Shown piece by piece: positions 35,695 to 47,468 of a stretch of 64,000 nt of DNA. Origin of the DNA: Hydrangea macrophylla. Its lineage: Eukaryota > Streptophyta > Magnoliopsida > Cornales > Hydrangeaceae. The position numbers were made by a program, and so were the translations under genes. A model generated the notes under the pieces. The model ran no database searches. It saw only the letters and a list, made by a program, of their open reading frames with translations, and was not told the origin of the DNA. The stretch lies in the NCBI GenBank assembly GCA_033977485.1, contig CM066993.1:25906001-25970000 (forward strand). The letters are read 5' to 3'. Within the stretch, counting starts at the first letter, position 1. The number at the start of each line of letters is the position of its first letter.

Positions 35695-37122
35695 CTAAAC
35701 ATCATCTGCGACATCTGATAATATCTCTATCGGCACAGCGGGGGTATCCTCAACTCCACCCTCAGCAACAGTACAGGCCATCGCCGGGTCACTCTCAGTC
35801 ACGACTGGAGGTGGTGGAAGTGGGAGCTCCGTAGAAGGTGGTGCCGCGAAGGATGATGGTGCAGCAAGATCAACAGGTGGCGGTGGGGGATCAGATGTGG
35901 ATGGATCAGCAGTAGGATGTGCAGTAGAGGGAGTAGTGGTAGGTGGGGGAGTACGTAATGACTGGTCAACCCCCAACTGAATCAGAATGGCCTCGAGCAA
36001 TGTCCTCATGTGGCCCACCCGGCCCTCGAGTCTGATCTGTGCCTCTCTCTCCTCCAGTAATAACTCATGAACAGTCGGAAGAGGCACGGATGACAAAGAC
36101 TCTCCCTGGACCTGAGTTTGAGCCTAAGATCGCTGTCTCAGCTCAAACTGTGCAACCTCCACCCGAGGATCAACCTCGTCATCGGAATCAAGCTCCTCAG
36201 CCTCTGTCGGCGTCCCTGAAGCTGCACCCTCTGTATCGGTGCCATCAGCTCTCCTCCTCTTCTCTCCAACTTTAGCTTTCCCCTTACCCTTCCTCTTCCT
36301 CTTCTGAGCATCCGATCGGCGAGACGCTGTCTCGCCAAACCGACTGTGAGACTGAGAGGTCACATCATCAGGTAAGGGAAGGAGGCCAGCCTGCTCGATC
36401 ACCCGGTGAATGGCCCAAGCACCTTTCAGGTGCTTCTTAGGAGCAATATAGCGAGTGGGGTGCCTCATAAAGTCAATGTACAGGCGAGGCAAACAGACCG
36501 GTAATCCCGTCCCTATGGCATATAAAACATGGGCATACCAGGCCGTAATCTTCTCCTGGTAGGTCACCAAAAGATAGTTGCTGAGGGCAAGGTGGAGCAT
36601 GTGATAATTATCGGTCAGATAAATGTCGGAAATAAGCGTTGTACCATCCCAGCTCGGTAATGCACCCCCGGTAAGCTCTGGGATGACAGCAGTCGGTGAG
36701 AGCACTAGCGTGCCAGCAAGGTGCGGGCATACACAGTCAGGAACCTCCGGGACCCCTAGAGCAGTTGAGATGGTAGCCGAACTGAACATTATCTCCCGGC
36801 CGCGAAAGAATGATCGTAGTGTGAATGCGGCATCGGGATCTCGGATCATCGTCGCACAAGCCGCGCGGATCCACGAAAGATTCACTCTCTTCGCTTGAGA
36901 GAGAAAATCGTACCAGTGTGGCATGGCTTAGAGGCGGGTGAGATACCAAGGAGCAGTGAGCCATGCCGTCTCAAGTGGTCGCTCAATCATGACCTTTTGG
37001 GACTGGAAATAGCGCGTGAACCACTGGCGGTCGAGGGTGTTCCAGAAGCCGTGATGTGGGACCGGGTCAGGAATGGCGAGGTCAAAGGGCTTCTCGCTGT
37101 GATACCCTGTAATAGGGTTCAT
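35695..37122 (-). pseudogene. Athila env-position ORF (putative plant transposon protein domain), B copy
   Basis: One frame of 475 codons from ATG 37,122 with two stops (at 36,930 and 36,126). The N-terminal ~260 residues hold a conserved domain seen in many plant transposon proteins (RxACATMIRDPDAAFT, FFRGREIMFS, ALGVPEVPDC, HLALSNYLLVTYQEKITAWY, CLPRLYIDF). Then come a lysine/arginine block (RKRKGKGKAKVGEKRRR), an acidic stretch (DSDDEVDPRVEVAQFELR), a short probable coiled coil (LLLEEREAQIRLEGRVGHM) and a proline-rich tail. I see no signal peptide or membrane span, so the name env-like describes position only. C and D carry homologues. Function unknown. Confidence 0.75.
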
Positions 37123-37132
37123 TGCGAGGATC

Positions 37133-37463
37133 CTGAAATGGAAAAGGAAAAGAAACGATAAATGAAAATAGAAAACTGAAAAGAAAATAGAAAAACTGCC
37201 ACTGCCATAGTTTGAGTGATCAAACTTTTATCGATCGATCGAACAACGCAAATCGTTGATCGCTCGAATGATCTCGATCGATCGAGCACAGAGGTGCGGC
37301 AGCAACGAGAACGAGATCAGAAAAGACAGGAAAATAAAGAAACAATGTACGAAACTAAATGATAAATGGTCAAAAGACCAATGGGGGGCACCCCCATGAA
37401 ATTCGAACAAAAAATGGAAAGAGGGGGGGGGAGGGGGGGGGGGGGGGTGGTTCGTGGCCTTAC
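37133..37463 (-). other. Predicted intron upstream of the env-position ORF (B)
   Basis: Donor CCGAG|GTAAGG at 37,463; acceptor TTTTCCATTTCAG|GATCC ending at 37,133, ten bases before the ATG. D has donor ACCAAG|GTACGG at 55,851 and acceptor position 56,153 (mutated to GAG). C keeps TCTCCATTTCAG|GG (43,904). The intron holds the second palindrome cluster (37,207-37,290) and a G-rich run (37,421-37,447). Confidence 0.55.
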
Positions 37464-38316
37464 CTCGGGGTATGTGTGCAGGGGGACGAGTTGATGATGA
37501 CGAAGAGGATAAGTGAAGGGGCCAGGGCTCTCAAAAAAAATGACGTGAGAATTGGGGGTTTTGAGGATCGCCCCAAATCGCCTCTGTTGCCGAGCACTCG
37601 AGAGTGAAGGAGATGAGGAGAACTGATGAAGTGTACGTTGGACGCCTCGTTAAAATACAAGTCTCGATCGATCGATAGTCTTTCGATCGATCAAATATTC
37701 GATCGATTGAGATGTTTTCAAGCGCTCGAGAAAGTGATACGTTTGATCGATTGAGAAACTTTCGATCGATCGAACCTAGACCTTCCAAAACTTCACAGAA
37801 TTTAGACACAACGTACCCCCAACTAACCCAAGTTATTCTGGACATACTGTAAAAATGATAAACAAAACTATGACAGGACATGTAAGCCAAAAACTCATCC
37901 TTATAATAGAAAATTGCAATTTTTTTATTAGAATAAACCTTTATAATAGCATCCATATTGCAACATTATTGCCCCCACTGGTGTTTAAAGCCTTATTTAA
38001 CTAAAGAAAACGAAAATAACACTAGAACTAATAATATTTATGTCTAGGATTACACTTCAATTGCTAAAATACTGATGAAACGAAAAAACACAATTGAAGT
38101 GGGACACTAATCATTTAGCACGAAGATTCCTTCTTCCACCATTGCTTCATTCCCCGCTAAATCACATGTGGAGTCCAAACAGGATGATTCCCTTTCCCAG
38201 AACAGTCGGAAAGCAGCAAGGACATCATCGAGCAAGTCTAAACTCACTAGAGAATTGAAAGCCCATGCCAGAGGTGATCCCGTTGGAGACAAGGATAATG
38301 GAGTTGAATTGTGCAA
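37464..38316 (-). promoter_or_regulatory. Region between accessory ORF and env-position ORF with palindrome cluster
   Basis: Contains TCGATCGATCGA-type sites at 37,660-37,775, then a pyrimidine-rich stretch (37,620-37,570 minus) before the predicted donor. D shows the same order (cluster 55,545-55,655, CT-rich 55,688-55,730, donor). The LTRs have cluster, TATA, leader, cluster in a similar layout, so an internal promoter is possible. The rest is spacer with no gene seen. Confidence 0.4.
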
Positions 38317-39033
38317 CTAACTTTCCTCTTGCGGTGGAGTGCCTGGGGGCCTTAAGTATGGTCCAAAGCCATGAACCATCTGATGTCGAAGGTAAAGAGG
38401 CGGGAACGGTGGCTGCATAGTGACAATCCTAACAAAGAAAAAACCTAATGAAAATAACAAAAAGAAAAGGAATTAAATAAGACTTAAAGGAAACGACAAC
38501 AGAAAGAAATAACTAAATAAGGAAAAACAAGAGAACGACAAGTGATAACGAATTAACCTCACTATTGGCATGAGACACCCATGTGCACTAGCGGGTAACG
38601 GGCACTGGAGCCGGAACATCAAATAACTTGTGTGCACATAAATGTAAGGAACCACTGCGATGACAAGGAAGTCATCAACAAAACTGAATACAGCATTGTG
38701 GCGTTCGGGCACCACATCCTGTAGGTCTTCTTCTTCCCATGGTTTGCACATGGAATCATTTTCCCATTGCTCCAACAGTGCATCATCCACTTCTCCAACA
38801 ACATACCCTTCAGGTTCTCCTTCCTCACCAGAAAGGTCCATATGCTCGAAAGGGTTAATTTGGAGAAGAGCAGGATCATAAGGGATGTATCCATAGGTCA
38901 GATCCACAACATCATCCGCCCCCAGACCTTCATAGGGAGATAAGCAGAACGCTATCTCATCAACAGTCCAAGGGGGATTCGGATATTCAGAATCAGCCCA
39001 TGACCCTATAGAATTAACGTCATCATCTCTCAT
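38317..39033 (-). CDS. Accessory two-exon ORF between pol and env-position ORF (B)
   Basis: Exon 1 is 39,033-38,558, exon 2 is 38,428-38,317. The 129-bp intron has donor AGTGAG|GTTAAT and a long pyrimidine tract before TTTGTTAG|GATTG. Joined, they give 195 residues with no stop. Without splicing the ORF reads into the intron and ends at 38,473 with a low-complexity tail, which supports the intron. The protein is acidic (SWADSEY, NPPWTVDEIAFCLSPYEGLGA, DDALLEQWEND) and ends proline-rich (MQPPFPPLYLR...PPGTPPQEES). A splice acceptor CCCATGCAG|GC lies ten bases before the ATG. The D copy (54,890) aligns over ~125 codons with mostly third-position changes. I do not recognise the family; function unknown. 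Confidence 0.6.
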
Positions 39034-39191
39034 ATTAAATAGCCTGCATGGGAGAGATAATATGAATCAGCAGATTAGAATCGAAATCACTTGAAGAGAA
39101 AGATAAAAAATAAAAATAAAATTAACAAGAAGAAAAACATCAAAAGTAAAGATGTACAACAACAACGTGAAGAAACGCTTAAAGTTTGAGA

Positions 39192-42100
39192 TCAAGAGTA
39201 GTTGGGTTCATCCAGTTGGATGAACTCAACCTCTGTTTGGAAATTCTCCAAGAATGGTTTTAGCCTTTGGCCATTGACCTTGAAAATTGCATCGTTCTTG
39301 GGGTTTATTAGCTTGACCGCCCCATGTGGAAAGACAGATTTGACTATGAATGGTCCTGTCCACCGAGATCGGAGTTTTCCTGGGAAGAGGTGGAGGCGAG
39401 AGTCGTACAGCAAGACTTTCTGCCCTGGCTCGAATGATTTATGACAAATTGTTCTATCGTGTCGAGCCTTCAACCTTTCCTTATGTAATCGAGCATTGTC
39501 GTATGCATCTCGACGTATTTCTTCCAATTCAGCCAATTGGAGTTTTCGAAGATGCCCTCCCTCTTTAATATCAAAGTTCAATGAGCGTGTCGCCCAATAT
39601 GCTTTGTGTTCGATTTCGACAGGGAGGTGACATGCTTTTTTGTAAACTAGCCTGAATGGGGACATCCCTAGGTTTGTTTTGTATGCAGTACGGTATGCCC
39701 ACAGTGCATCAGTCAGTCTATATGCCCAATCCTTTCTGTTAAAACTAACCATCTTTTCAAGAATATGTTTAATTTCTCGGTTAGCCAACTCTGCTTGCCT
39801 GTTTGTTTGTGGATGGTAGGCGACAGCGATTCTGTGATTGACCCCATATTTCTTGAGGAGTGACTCCAAAGGCCTATTGCAGAAATGCTTACCTTGGTCA
39901 CTTATTAAGGCTTTCGGGGTTCCAAAACGCGATAGAATATGTTCCTTAAGAAAGGACATCACTATTTTGTGGTCATTGCGTCTTGTTGGTATTGCTTCCA
40001 CCCATTTTGACACATACTCCACAGATAGGAGTATGTGTTCACAGTTATTTGATTTAGGGAACGGGCCCATGAAGTCTATGCCCCAACAATCGAATATTTC
40101 AATCGTGATAATAGGGGTTAAGGGCATGGAGTTCCTTTTTGAAATTGTACCAAGTTGTTGACAGCGTTGGTACGTTTTGTAGAAAGCATAAGCGTCCTTG
40201 ACTATGGTGGGACAGTAGAAACCGCTATGTAGAACTTTTTGCGCGGTCTTTTGTGATGCGAAATGGCCACTGCATGCCTCAGAATGGCATGATGCTAAAA
40301 TGACGGTTACATCCTCGTTTGGGACACAACGTCTGATGACCTGATCAGCACAATACTTGAATAAGTACGGGTCATCGAAGAAGAAATGACGTGCGAAAGA
40401 GAGGAACTGCTTCCTATCTGGTTTGGACCAATGACTTGGGGTTTCTCCCGTGGCAAGATAATTTACTATATCTGTGTACCAAGGTAGTCCCGAGACTGCC
40501 ATAAGTTGCTCATCTGGGAATTCATCTTTTATCGGTGTGGGTTCAGTGTTGTCAACAAAAGTCAACCGAGATAAATGGTCGGCGACCAAATTCTCTACTC
40601 CCTTTTTATCTTTGATCGTTATATCGAATTCTTGGAGTAGGAGTATCCAACGGATAAGCCTTTGTTTCGCATTGTTTTTAGATAGCAGATACTTGAGGGC
40701 CGAATGGTCCGTAAAACAGACGATTGGAGACCCTATTAGATATGACCTGAACTTGTCCAAAGTGAATATTATTGCAAGGAGCTCTTTTTCAGTAGTTGTA
40801 TAGTTCATTTGAGCCTCGTAAAGTGTTCGACTGGCGTAATTGATTACGTAAGGCTTATTATCCTTCCTCTGTCCTAGGACTGCACCAATGGCATAGTCAC
40901 TAGCGTCGCACATTAGTTCGAAGGGCAAACTCCAGTCGAGTGCCTGGATTATCGGTGCGGAGGTAAGGTGTTCCTTTAATGCGTCAAAAGATGTTTAGCA
41001 GTTTTCCGATCATTCGAATGGTGTGTCTTTGACTAAGAGTTGACACAATGGTCGAGAGATCGCACTAAAGTTTTGGATAAAGCGACGATAAAATCCCGCA
41101 TGCCCCAGAAAAGATCGAATGTCTTTGACTGTCCGAGGGACAGGTAGATTCGAGATTATATCAATTTTAGCTTTATCAACCTGGATACCTTTATCAGAAA
41201 TGATGTGGCCGAGGACAATTCCCTTGGTCACCATGAAGTGACACTTTTCCCAATTTAGTACTAGGTGTTTGTCCTCGCATCTTGCTAGCACACGTTCAAG
41301 ATTGTTTAAGCAATTTTCGAAACTATGGCCAAGCACAGAAAAGTCATCCATAAAGACTTTGAGTATTTGTTCGACCATGTCGCTGAATATGCTTAACATG
41401 CACCGCTGAAAGGTAGCAGGTGCATTGCATAAGCCGAAAGGCATAAGACGGTAAGCGAAAGTACCAAATGGACACGTGAACATAGTTTTCTCCTGATCTT
41501 CAGGAGCGATTTCAATTTGGTTATACCCACTGTATCCATCTAAGAAGCAGTAGTACTTATGACCCGCTACTCGTTCTAGCATTTGATCCATGAAAGGTAG
41601 GGGAAAATGGTCTTTTCGGGTCACGGTGTTCAGTTTTCGGTAATCAATACACATCCTCCATCCAGTGGGAATGCGTGTTGATATTAATTCACCATCTTTA
41701 TTTGGTATGACCGTTATACCTGCCTTCTTTGGCACTACTTGGGTTGGACTAACACAAGGGCTGTCAGATATTGGATATATGATCCCAACGTCAAGTAGTT
41801 TTAGCACTTCCTTTTTGACTACTTCTTGCATATTGGGATTCAGATGCCTTTGCATTTGTCGCAAAGGTTTTGCGTCTTCCTCCAAATATATCTTATGGGT
41901 GCATACAGACGGGCTTATGCCTTTGAGATCGGCAATAGTCCATCCTAATGCTCCTTTATGTTGTTTTAACACCTCGATTAACCTATCCTCTTGTTCAGAA
42001 TTTAAAGTAGATGAGATTATGACAGGATAAGTCTTCTCAGTCCCTAGGAAAGCGTATTTGAGCTCTTTTGGAAGCTCCTTTAGTTCCAATTCGGGAAACT

Positions 42101-42683
42101 GCATGTTCGAGGGAATAACTAGCTTTGTTTTGGGAGGCAGTGGTTCATAGGGTGTTACCCACATGCACTCAAATCTATCCTCCTCTAGTGTATCCAACAT
42201 GAGGCAAGTGTGATTTAAAGCAGCATCCAATGGCGTAGACTCTTTAGGTTGATAGATAGCATCAAATTGTGACACGACTACCTCCAAAGGATCTTTGTAA
42301 TCAACAAAATCGGCCTCATCTTCTATGACCGTATTGATGTAATTCACTTCCTCCTCATCATAGTATTCTTCAGGTCGGGGATTTGAGAAAATTTTGACAT
42401 TTAACGTCATATTCCCGAATATGATGGTCATTATACCACTTCTCACCTTTATTGTGGCATCTATTGTGTTTAGGAACGGACGTCCAAAAATAACCAGGAT
42501 TTGTGAGCCTGGGTTGGACACATGTTCAGTGTCTAAGATGACAAAATCGACCGGGAAGACAAATGAGTCTATTTGAACGAGGACATCTTCCAAAACTCCT
42601 CTTGGGTATTTAACAGACCTATCTGCCAATTGTAATGCAACTCGGGTGGGTTTGTATTCACCTAGCCCTAGTTGTTTGTAAAC
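39192..42683 (-). pseudogene. pol: Athila pol: protease C-term, RT, RNase H, integrase (B), nearly open
   Basis: Continues the gag frame. Protease end (GRPFLNTIDATIKV), RT (YRKLNTVTRKDHFPLPF, FLDGYSGYNQIEIAPED, MPFGLCNAPATFQRCM, active site VFMDDFSV near 41,350), RNase H ([38 protein letters not shown]), integrase zinc finger, core ([25 protein letters not shown]) and a GPF-type C-terminus. Two stops interrupt it about 30 bases apart (41,012 and ~40,997), TGG to TGA and CAA to TAA. The first Cys of the integrase CxxC is Tyr (KTYQRC). With gag this is one frame of ~1,510 codons without frameshift. Confidence 0.9.
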
Positions 42684-43724
42684 CTAGTATGGCAGAAGGT
42701 TTACGCTAGCTCCTAAATCGAGGAGTGCGTTATCTATCTTTTGATTCCCAATTTGACATGAGACAGTGGGAGTGCCGGGGTCTTTGAGTTTAGGAGGCAA
42801 CTCATTTTGGATAATTGCACTTGCTCGGCAAGCGACGTAAGCGTGTTTCTTCACACTTTGCCTCCTTTTGACCGTACATAAGTCTTTGAGATACTTAGCG
42901 TAGGCCGACACTTGTTTTATAGCATCAAGGAGTGGGAGATTGATTTTAACTTGTTTGAATAATTCCAAGAACTCCTGATTCTTTGCCTCATTTTTGGGTT
43001 TCTTTAACCTTTGAGGGTAAGGCGCGGGGAAAGGGCATTTTGGTACTTCATCATTAATGGGTTCCTTTCCGGGCCTTCTCTCAACTTCTTCCACTTCTTT
43101 AGAAGCTTCAGTATTCATTTCTAATGGTTCTTTACTAGTAGTGGGCTCCTCTTCTTGAGTAGAAGGTTCATTTGTATTGACCACTTCGTCCTCCTCATAC
43201 TCCTCGGGGGTAGAGGTAGGCATATTTTTCCCTATAATCTTACCGCTTCTTAGAGTCGTCACGGCTTTTGCTTGGTCGTGATTTGGGGGACCATTATTGT
43301 ATCCCTTAGGGTTTTGAAGTGGTTGGCCAGGAATTGTTCCGCCCGATCCCTCTTGACGTGCATCCATTCTATCTAACGTCGCAGACATTTTACTCATCAT
43401 TTGAATTAATTGTTGCGTTAGGTTGACGTTAGAGAGGGGGTCTTCCTCTTGCACCTTTTTGTGCGGTGACACGTACACATTAGAATGTTGATTATTAGAG
43501 GGTTGCACTTGGTTGTAATTATTAAATCTATTTTGATTGTATGGTTGGGACTGCCTATTGTATTGCCCTTGATATTGGTTATTGTTATAGGGCTGCTGTT
43601 GTTGATGGTGATTTTGGGTCCCAGCATCATTTGTCCAATCAAAACCAGGGTGATTCCATCGATTGTTATTGTTTTGTGAATTATTGTTGTTATAGGAATT
43701 CCCTGCCCCCCTATACCCTTGCAT
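42684..43724 (-). pseudogene. gag: Athila gag C-terminus and start of protease (B)
   Basis: The open stretch holds the Asn/Gln-rich basic region after the zinc knuckle, the LTQQLIQMMSKMSATLDRMD helix, an acidic linker (EEYEEDEVVN), then CPFPAPYPQRLKKPKNE and the protease motif LLDLGASVNLLPY. It ends in a TAG at 42,686, and the same frame reopens at once into protease and RT. The N-terminal half and zinc knuckle are missing because the element is cut at 43,733. ATG 43,724 is internal, not the true start. Confidence 0.85.
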
Positions 43725-43733
43725 GGAATTACC

Positions 43734-43904
43734 CGCGGTTTTGCTGTGTTCGATCGATCAATTTGGGCTCAAGTGAACGAGTCTAGTCCCTATTCAGTCG
43801 ATTAAAAGTCCTTCGATCAATCGTACTGATGCAGAATCAGTTTTATATTATTATTCTATTTTTTCATGTTTTCATTAGTTTTTCTTTATCTTTCTCCATT
43901 TCAG
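43734..43904 (+). other. C: 3' part of env upstream intron with palindrome cluster
   Basis: Starts in sequence equal to D near 56,000. Contains TTCGATCGATCAA-type sites (43,751-43,830) and an intact acceptor TCTCCATTTCAG at 43,904. Confidence 0.55.
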
Positions 43905-43911
43905 GGCCTTC

Positions 43912-45308
43912 ATGATCAATCTTATCACGGGCTACCATAAGTCCGAGCCCCTCGATCTCGACGTACTTGATCTTGTACCAGGTCATGGGTTTTAGAACGA
44001 TGTGGACCGAGTTTAGTTCACCCGTTATTTTCAAGCACGGAAGGTAATGTTGGAGCGACCACTTGATTCTGCGTGGCTATCTGCTCCATGGCTTTTGGTG
44101 CGGATCAGGGACATGCCCCCTTGGTAAACATCACTTAGTTTTGTGAAGCATGTGCGACGATGATCAAAGATCCTGCGGCCCCGTTTACGTACTATTCTTT
44201 CTTCCGAGGGCATGAGATCATCTTTAGCCCAACTACCGTAGCCGCTGCTCTGGGGGTACCTGAGGTACCTGACTGCTTCTACCCTTATATAACACGTGGC
44301 CTAGAGTTGTTTCCCTTTTCTATCATATGTGAGATCACAGGAGGGGCTGTTCAGATCTGGAACGGCATTTACCTGATCGAGTATCAATTTTTGACCAAAA
44401 AGTACCATCTCCTCCACCTGGCGCTTGCCAACTGTATTTTGATTACTTCATACCATGAGAAGGTGGCGCTATGGTACACCCGTGTCCTTTATGCCACTGG
44501 GATGGGACAGCGCGTCTTTCTGCCTCGCCTTTGTATTGATTTCTTTATCCAGCCGATGCAGTACATTATCGCCAAGTGCCATCTGAAGGGCGCTTGGCCC
44601 ATCCATCGAGTGACTGAGCAGGCAGGGTTACTCCCATTAGCAACAGATGTGATCACATAGGCCTCCAGTCAATTTTGCGAGACGGTAGCACGTCATTCTG
44701 ATGTGCAGAAAAAGAGGAAGTTAGAAGGAAAAGCGAAGGTTGGAACGAAGAGGAGGTGAGGTAGAGGTAACGACACTGAGGGTGCGGCTTCTGGGATGCC
44801 TTCCGAGACTGAGGAGCCTGATTCAGATGATGAGGTTGACCCTCGCATTGAGGTAACGCAGTTTGAGCTGAGACAACGGTATTAGGCTCCCACCCAGAGA
44901 GAGTCCTCATCAATGTCTCTCCAGACACTCCACACTTTATTCTTCGAGGAGAGGGAGGCACGGATGTGGCTTAAGGGCAAGATGGACCGTATGACGACTA
45001 TGCTCGAGGCGATTCTGATACAGATGGGGGTTGTATGCTCGAGGTGATTCTGATACAGATGGGGGTTGATCAGTCATTACACACTACTTCACATCCACCC
45101 CACTTGCTGTACCATCCTCTACTAATCCTCGATCTTCTGCCCCACCTCTGCCTGCTGATCCTTCCACCCATCATCATCATCTACACAACTTCCAGTTGGG
45201 ACTGTTCTTTCATCTGACTTGACCGAGAGTTCCCTAGTGGGTAGAGTGGGGACGACTATTCCAATTGCCCCTACTGAGATTCCGTCCGATATTGCTGATG
45301 ATGCTTAG
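43912..45308 (+). pseudogene. Athila env-position ORF, C copy, broken
   Basis: A start at 43,912 puts the first ATG one codon before the D start. A TAG soon follows where D has CAG. The conserved domain is open at 44,160-44,660 (MIKDPAAPFT, FFRGHEIIFS, ALGVPEVPDC, HLALANC). The lysine-rich block, acidic DSDDEVDPRIEV-type stretch and proline-rich tail follow with stops. There is a short local duplication of CTCGAGGCGATTCTGATAC-type sequence near 45,003-45,065. It ends at TAG 45,308, like D. Confidence 0.75.
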
Positions 45309-47009
45309 TTGGTGATACTCGTTGAGAGTGTAGGAGTTTTGTTGTATTTTTATTTTATTTCTGTTATTTTCTCTCTCTGCTCTCTTCGCACTCTTTTGGA
45401 TATTGGATATTGTGGGACTGTTTGGATTTTTTGGACCCTATTATCACTGTTCTGTACTTTTATTGTTTTATCATTCTAGTGATTGGGTATTTGATTATGT
45501 ATGGATCATGTTCTATCATTTTATATCATTTCATTTGATGTTCGTTGTTTGGAGGTATGCTTCGATTATAGGTTGCTCAACATGCTGTTGTTCCTTTGTT
45601 GATCAGGTGATATCCATCTATTTTCATTTGAAAATCAACTTCTGTGGACATTGTTATTTTCAGTTGGAGTGGGATGCAGATAGATAGTCACCTGTGCATG
45701 TTTACACTTATAGTCACTTGTGCATGTTTACACTTAGCAATCTGAATAATTGCAAAATCATACAATCTCAATTAAAAATTAAAAAATTAAAATCAGAAAA
45801 TTTGAAATTTGAAGATTTTTTTGAAAATTTTGAACATTATTGGTAGAATAACTTTGAAATTTCACTCCTGCTTAGTTGTTACCAAGCAATGACACATTCT
45901 TATTATTCTCGTCTTTTTATGAATTAAGTTCACGCGTTTTTCTAGTACCACTAGAAGGATTGCATGTGTTGACCTTTCATGTATCCAATAGCCATATGCA
46001 TGTGTTGATAGCTATGTAGAGAACCTAAAAATGAGTTAATACGACTATTGTGTCTAAGGAATGAGTAGTGGAAACTAGTTACCTTTAGTGAGCTTTTGTA
46101 TCCAATCTTCAATTATGAGAGAATTATCACATAAAATTCGAATTATCTTCCTTGAATATGCGTATTAAATTCATTGAATAGTCTCATTTAATTTTTATGC
46201 TTTGGCTGCTTATTAGAGGAGAATGTTCAGGATTGACCAACTAAACTTAATGAACACTGAAGTGCTAAAACTAAGAAGTTTAGAAAATGATTTAAGCCAT
46301 CGTTATTCACTCCTTAACCTTTTCATATACCATTATCTACATTAAAGAACCTACTTTGTTCCCAACCCCACAGCGATTAAATATCAACAATTCTAGTATG
46401 AAACTCTGAACTCAATGGACCCCATTGCACATCTAATATGATTAAATTGTTGAAGTATGGAAGGGAGTAGTTTTGGGAGTGCCCTTAAAAAAAGGAATGT
46501 ACAAGGAGATGTATGAATGTGGAAGTAAAAAAAAAGAAGAAAAAGGAGAATATGAAAGGATGAAAGTTAGTTGGAGATATGAAAAGAATACAATGAGATG
46601 ATAAGTTCTGTTATATGCTAAGATGCGCATTTTTCATTCTCGTCATCTTTATCTACTACATAAAAAACCGAAAAGTCAAAGCCTTAATAATTCTTAACAA
46701 CTTAGTTGAACATGAACGTGTAATGTGAGTTATCTACGGTATTTCGCTCCTCTAGTAAGTAGTATCCTTTTAGCGAGACTATACACTCTAAATATTCGTC
46801 TTTCATTGAGTTATGCACGAAAGCATTAGTATCCTAATTTTTATCCCTATCAAAGCTTTCCTGCAATGTGTGATCATTTTGAACTAAGTTTCAGTGAGAC
46901 GTTCTTTCGTGAGTGTGAACCAATGTGAGGATTTAGTTGAAACTGCAAGTTCTATAGGTGCGAGAGTCAACACAACTCTAAATAAGGTTCAACGCATAGC
47001 TATTACTGT

Positions 47010-47045
<36 letters not shown>

Positions 47046-47456
47046 TACATGACTGTGATACACATGTTATATCTACTTTGGTGACATGAGGAGCATGTGG
47101 ATTTCTTTCATGGTTTGCTTCAGGTTAATATGTCTTTGTAGAGCTATGTTAACAGTTGAGTGGGACGGAGTGTTTAAAATTTTTTCTACATCATTTTGAA
47201 CTTTAACTGGAGATTTTTGTGGGTACATTCACTGCAAACACTCACGAGACAACACTCGTCCACTAGGGAGAACCTAGGAGTTTAACGGCTTATTGCATTC
47301 GCTATGCAACTGTGATTCTTGCGAAAGTGAGATAGGAGTTATCTCTTTCTATGTAGTTTAGTTTGTTTTCGTTTATTTTATTCTTCTTTTAGTTGTTACA
47401 GTATTAGTGTAGCATGATTTTCTTATCGGTTTATCGCTAGGGACTAGCAATAAGCT
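45309..47456 (+). other. C 3' untranslated region with (AC)n
   Basis: Collinear with D 57,498-59,660. An AC dinucleotide run at about 47,013-47,042 is expanded relative to D (59,243-59,252). No gene seen. Confidence 0.65.
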
Positions 47457-47468
47457 AGTTAGGGGTTA
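47457..47468 (+). promoter_or_regulatory. C polypurine tract
   Basis: AGTTAGGGGTTA directly before LTR start TGACAAGCGGAGG. It gives this LTR a left-hand 3'-LTR signature. Confidence 0.7.

Larger units (their letters stand above)
31892..43733 (-). mobile_element. B: Athila-type element, minus strand, 5' end lost
   Basis: Read right to left: gag (truncated), protease, RT, RNase H, integrase, two-exon accessory ORF, env-position ORF, polypurine tract and 3' LTR. It sits in A's pol. Its 5' end, including the zinc knuckle part of gag, primer site and 5' LTR, is missing: sequence turns into plus-strand element C at about 43,733. It is the best-preserved coding copy in the window. Confidence 0.85.

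Noticed and set aside
35532..36898. Plus-strand ORFs across the B env-position gene
   Set aside because: Shadows of the better supported minus-strand reading frame.
37359..37607. Plus-strand ORF with a glycine run
   Set aside because: Created by a G-rich run inside the predicted intron and antisense to element B.
38107..38316. Separate 69-aa minus-strand ORF
   Set aside because: Starts just after the accessory ORF's stop with a non-ATG codon and is not seen in D; too short to support alone.
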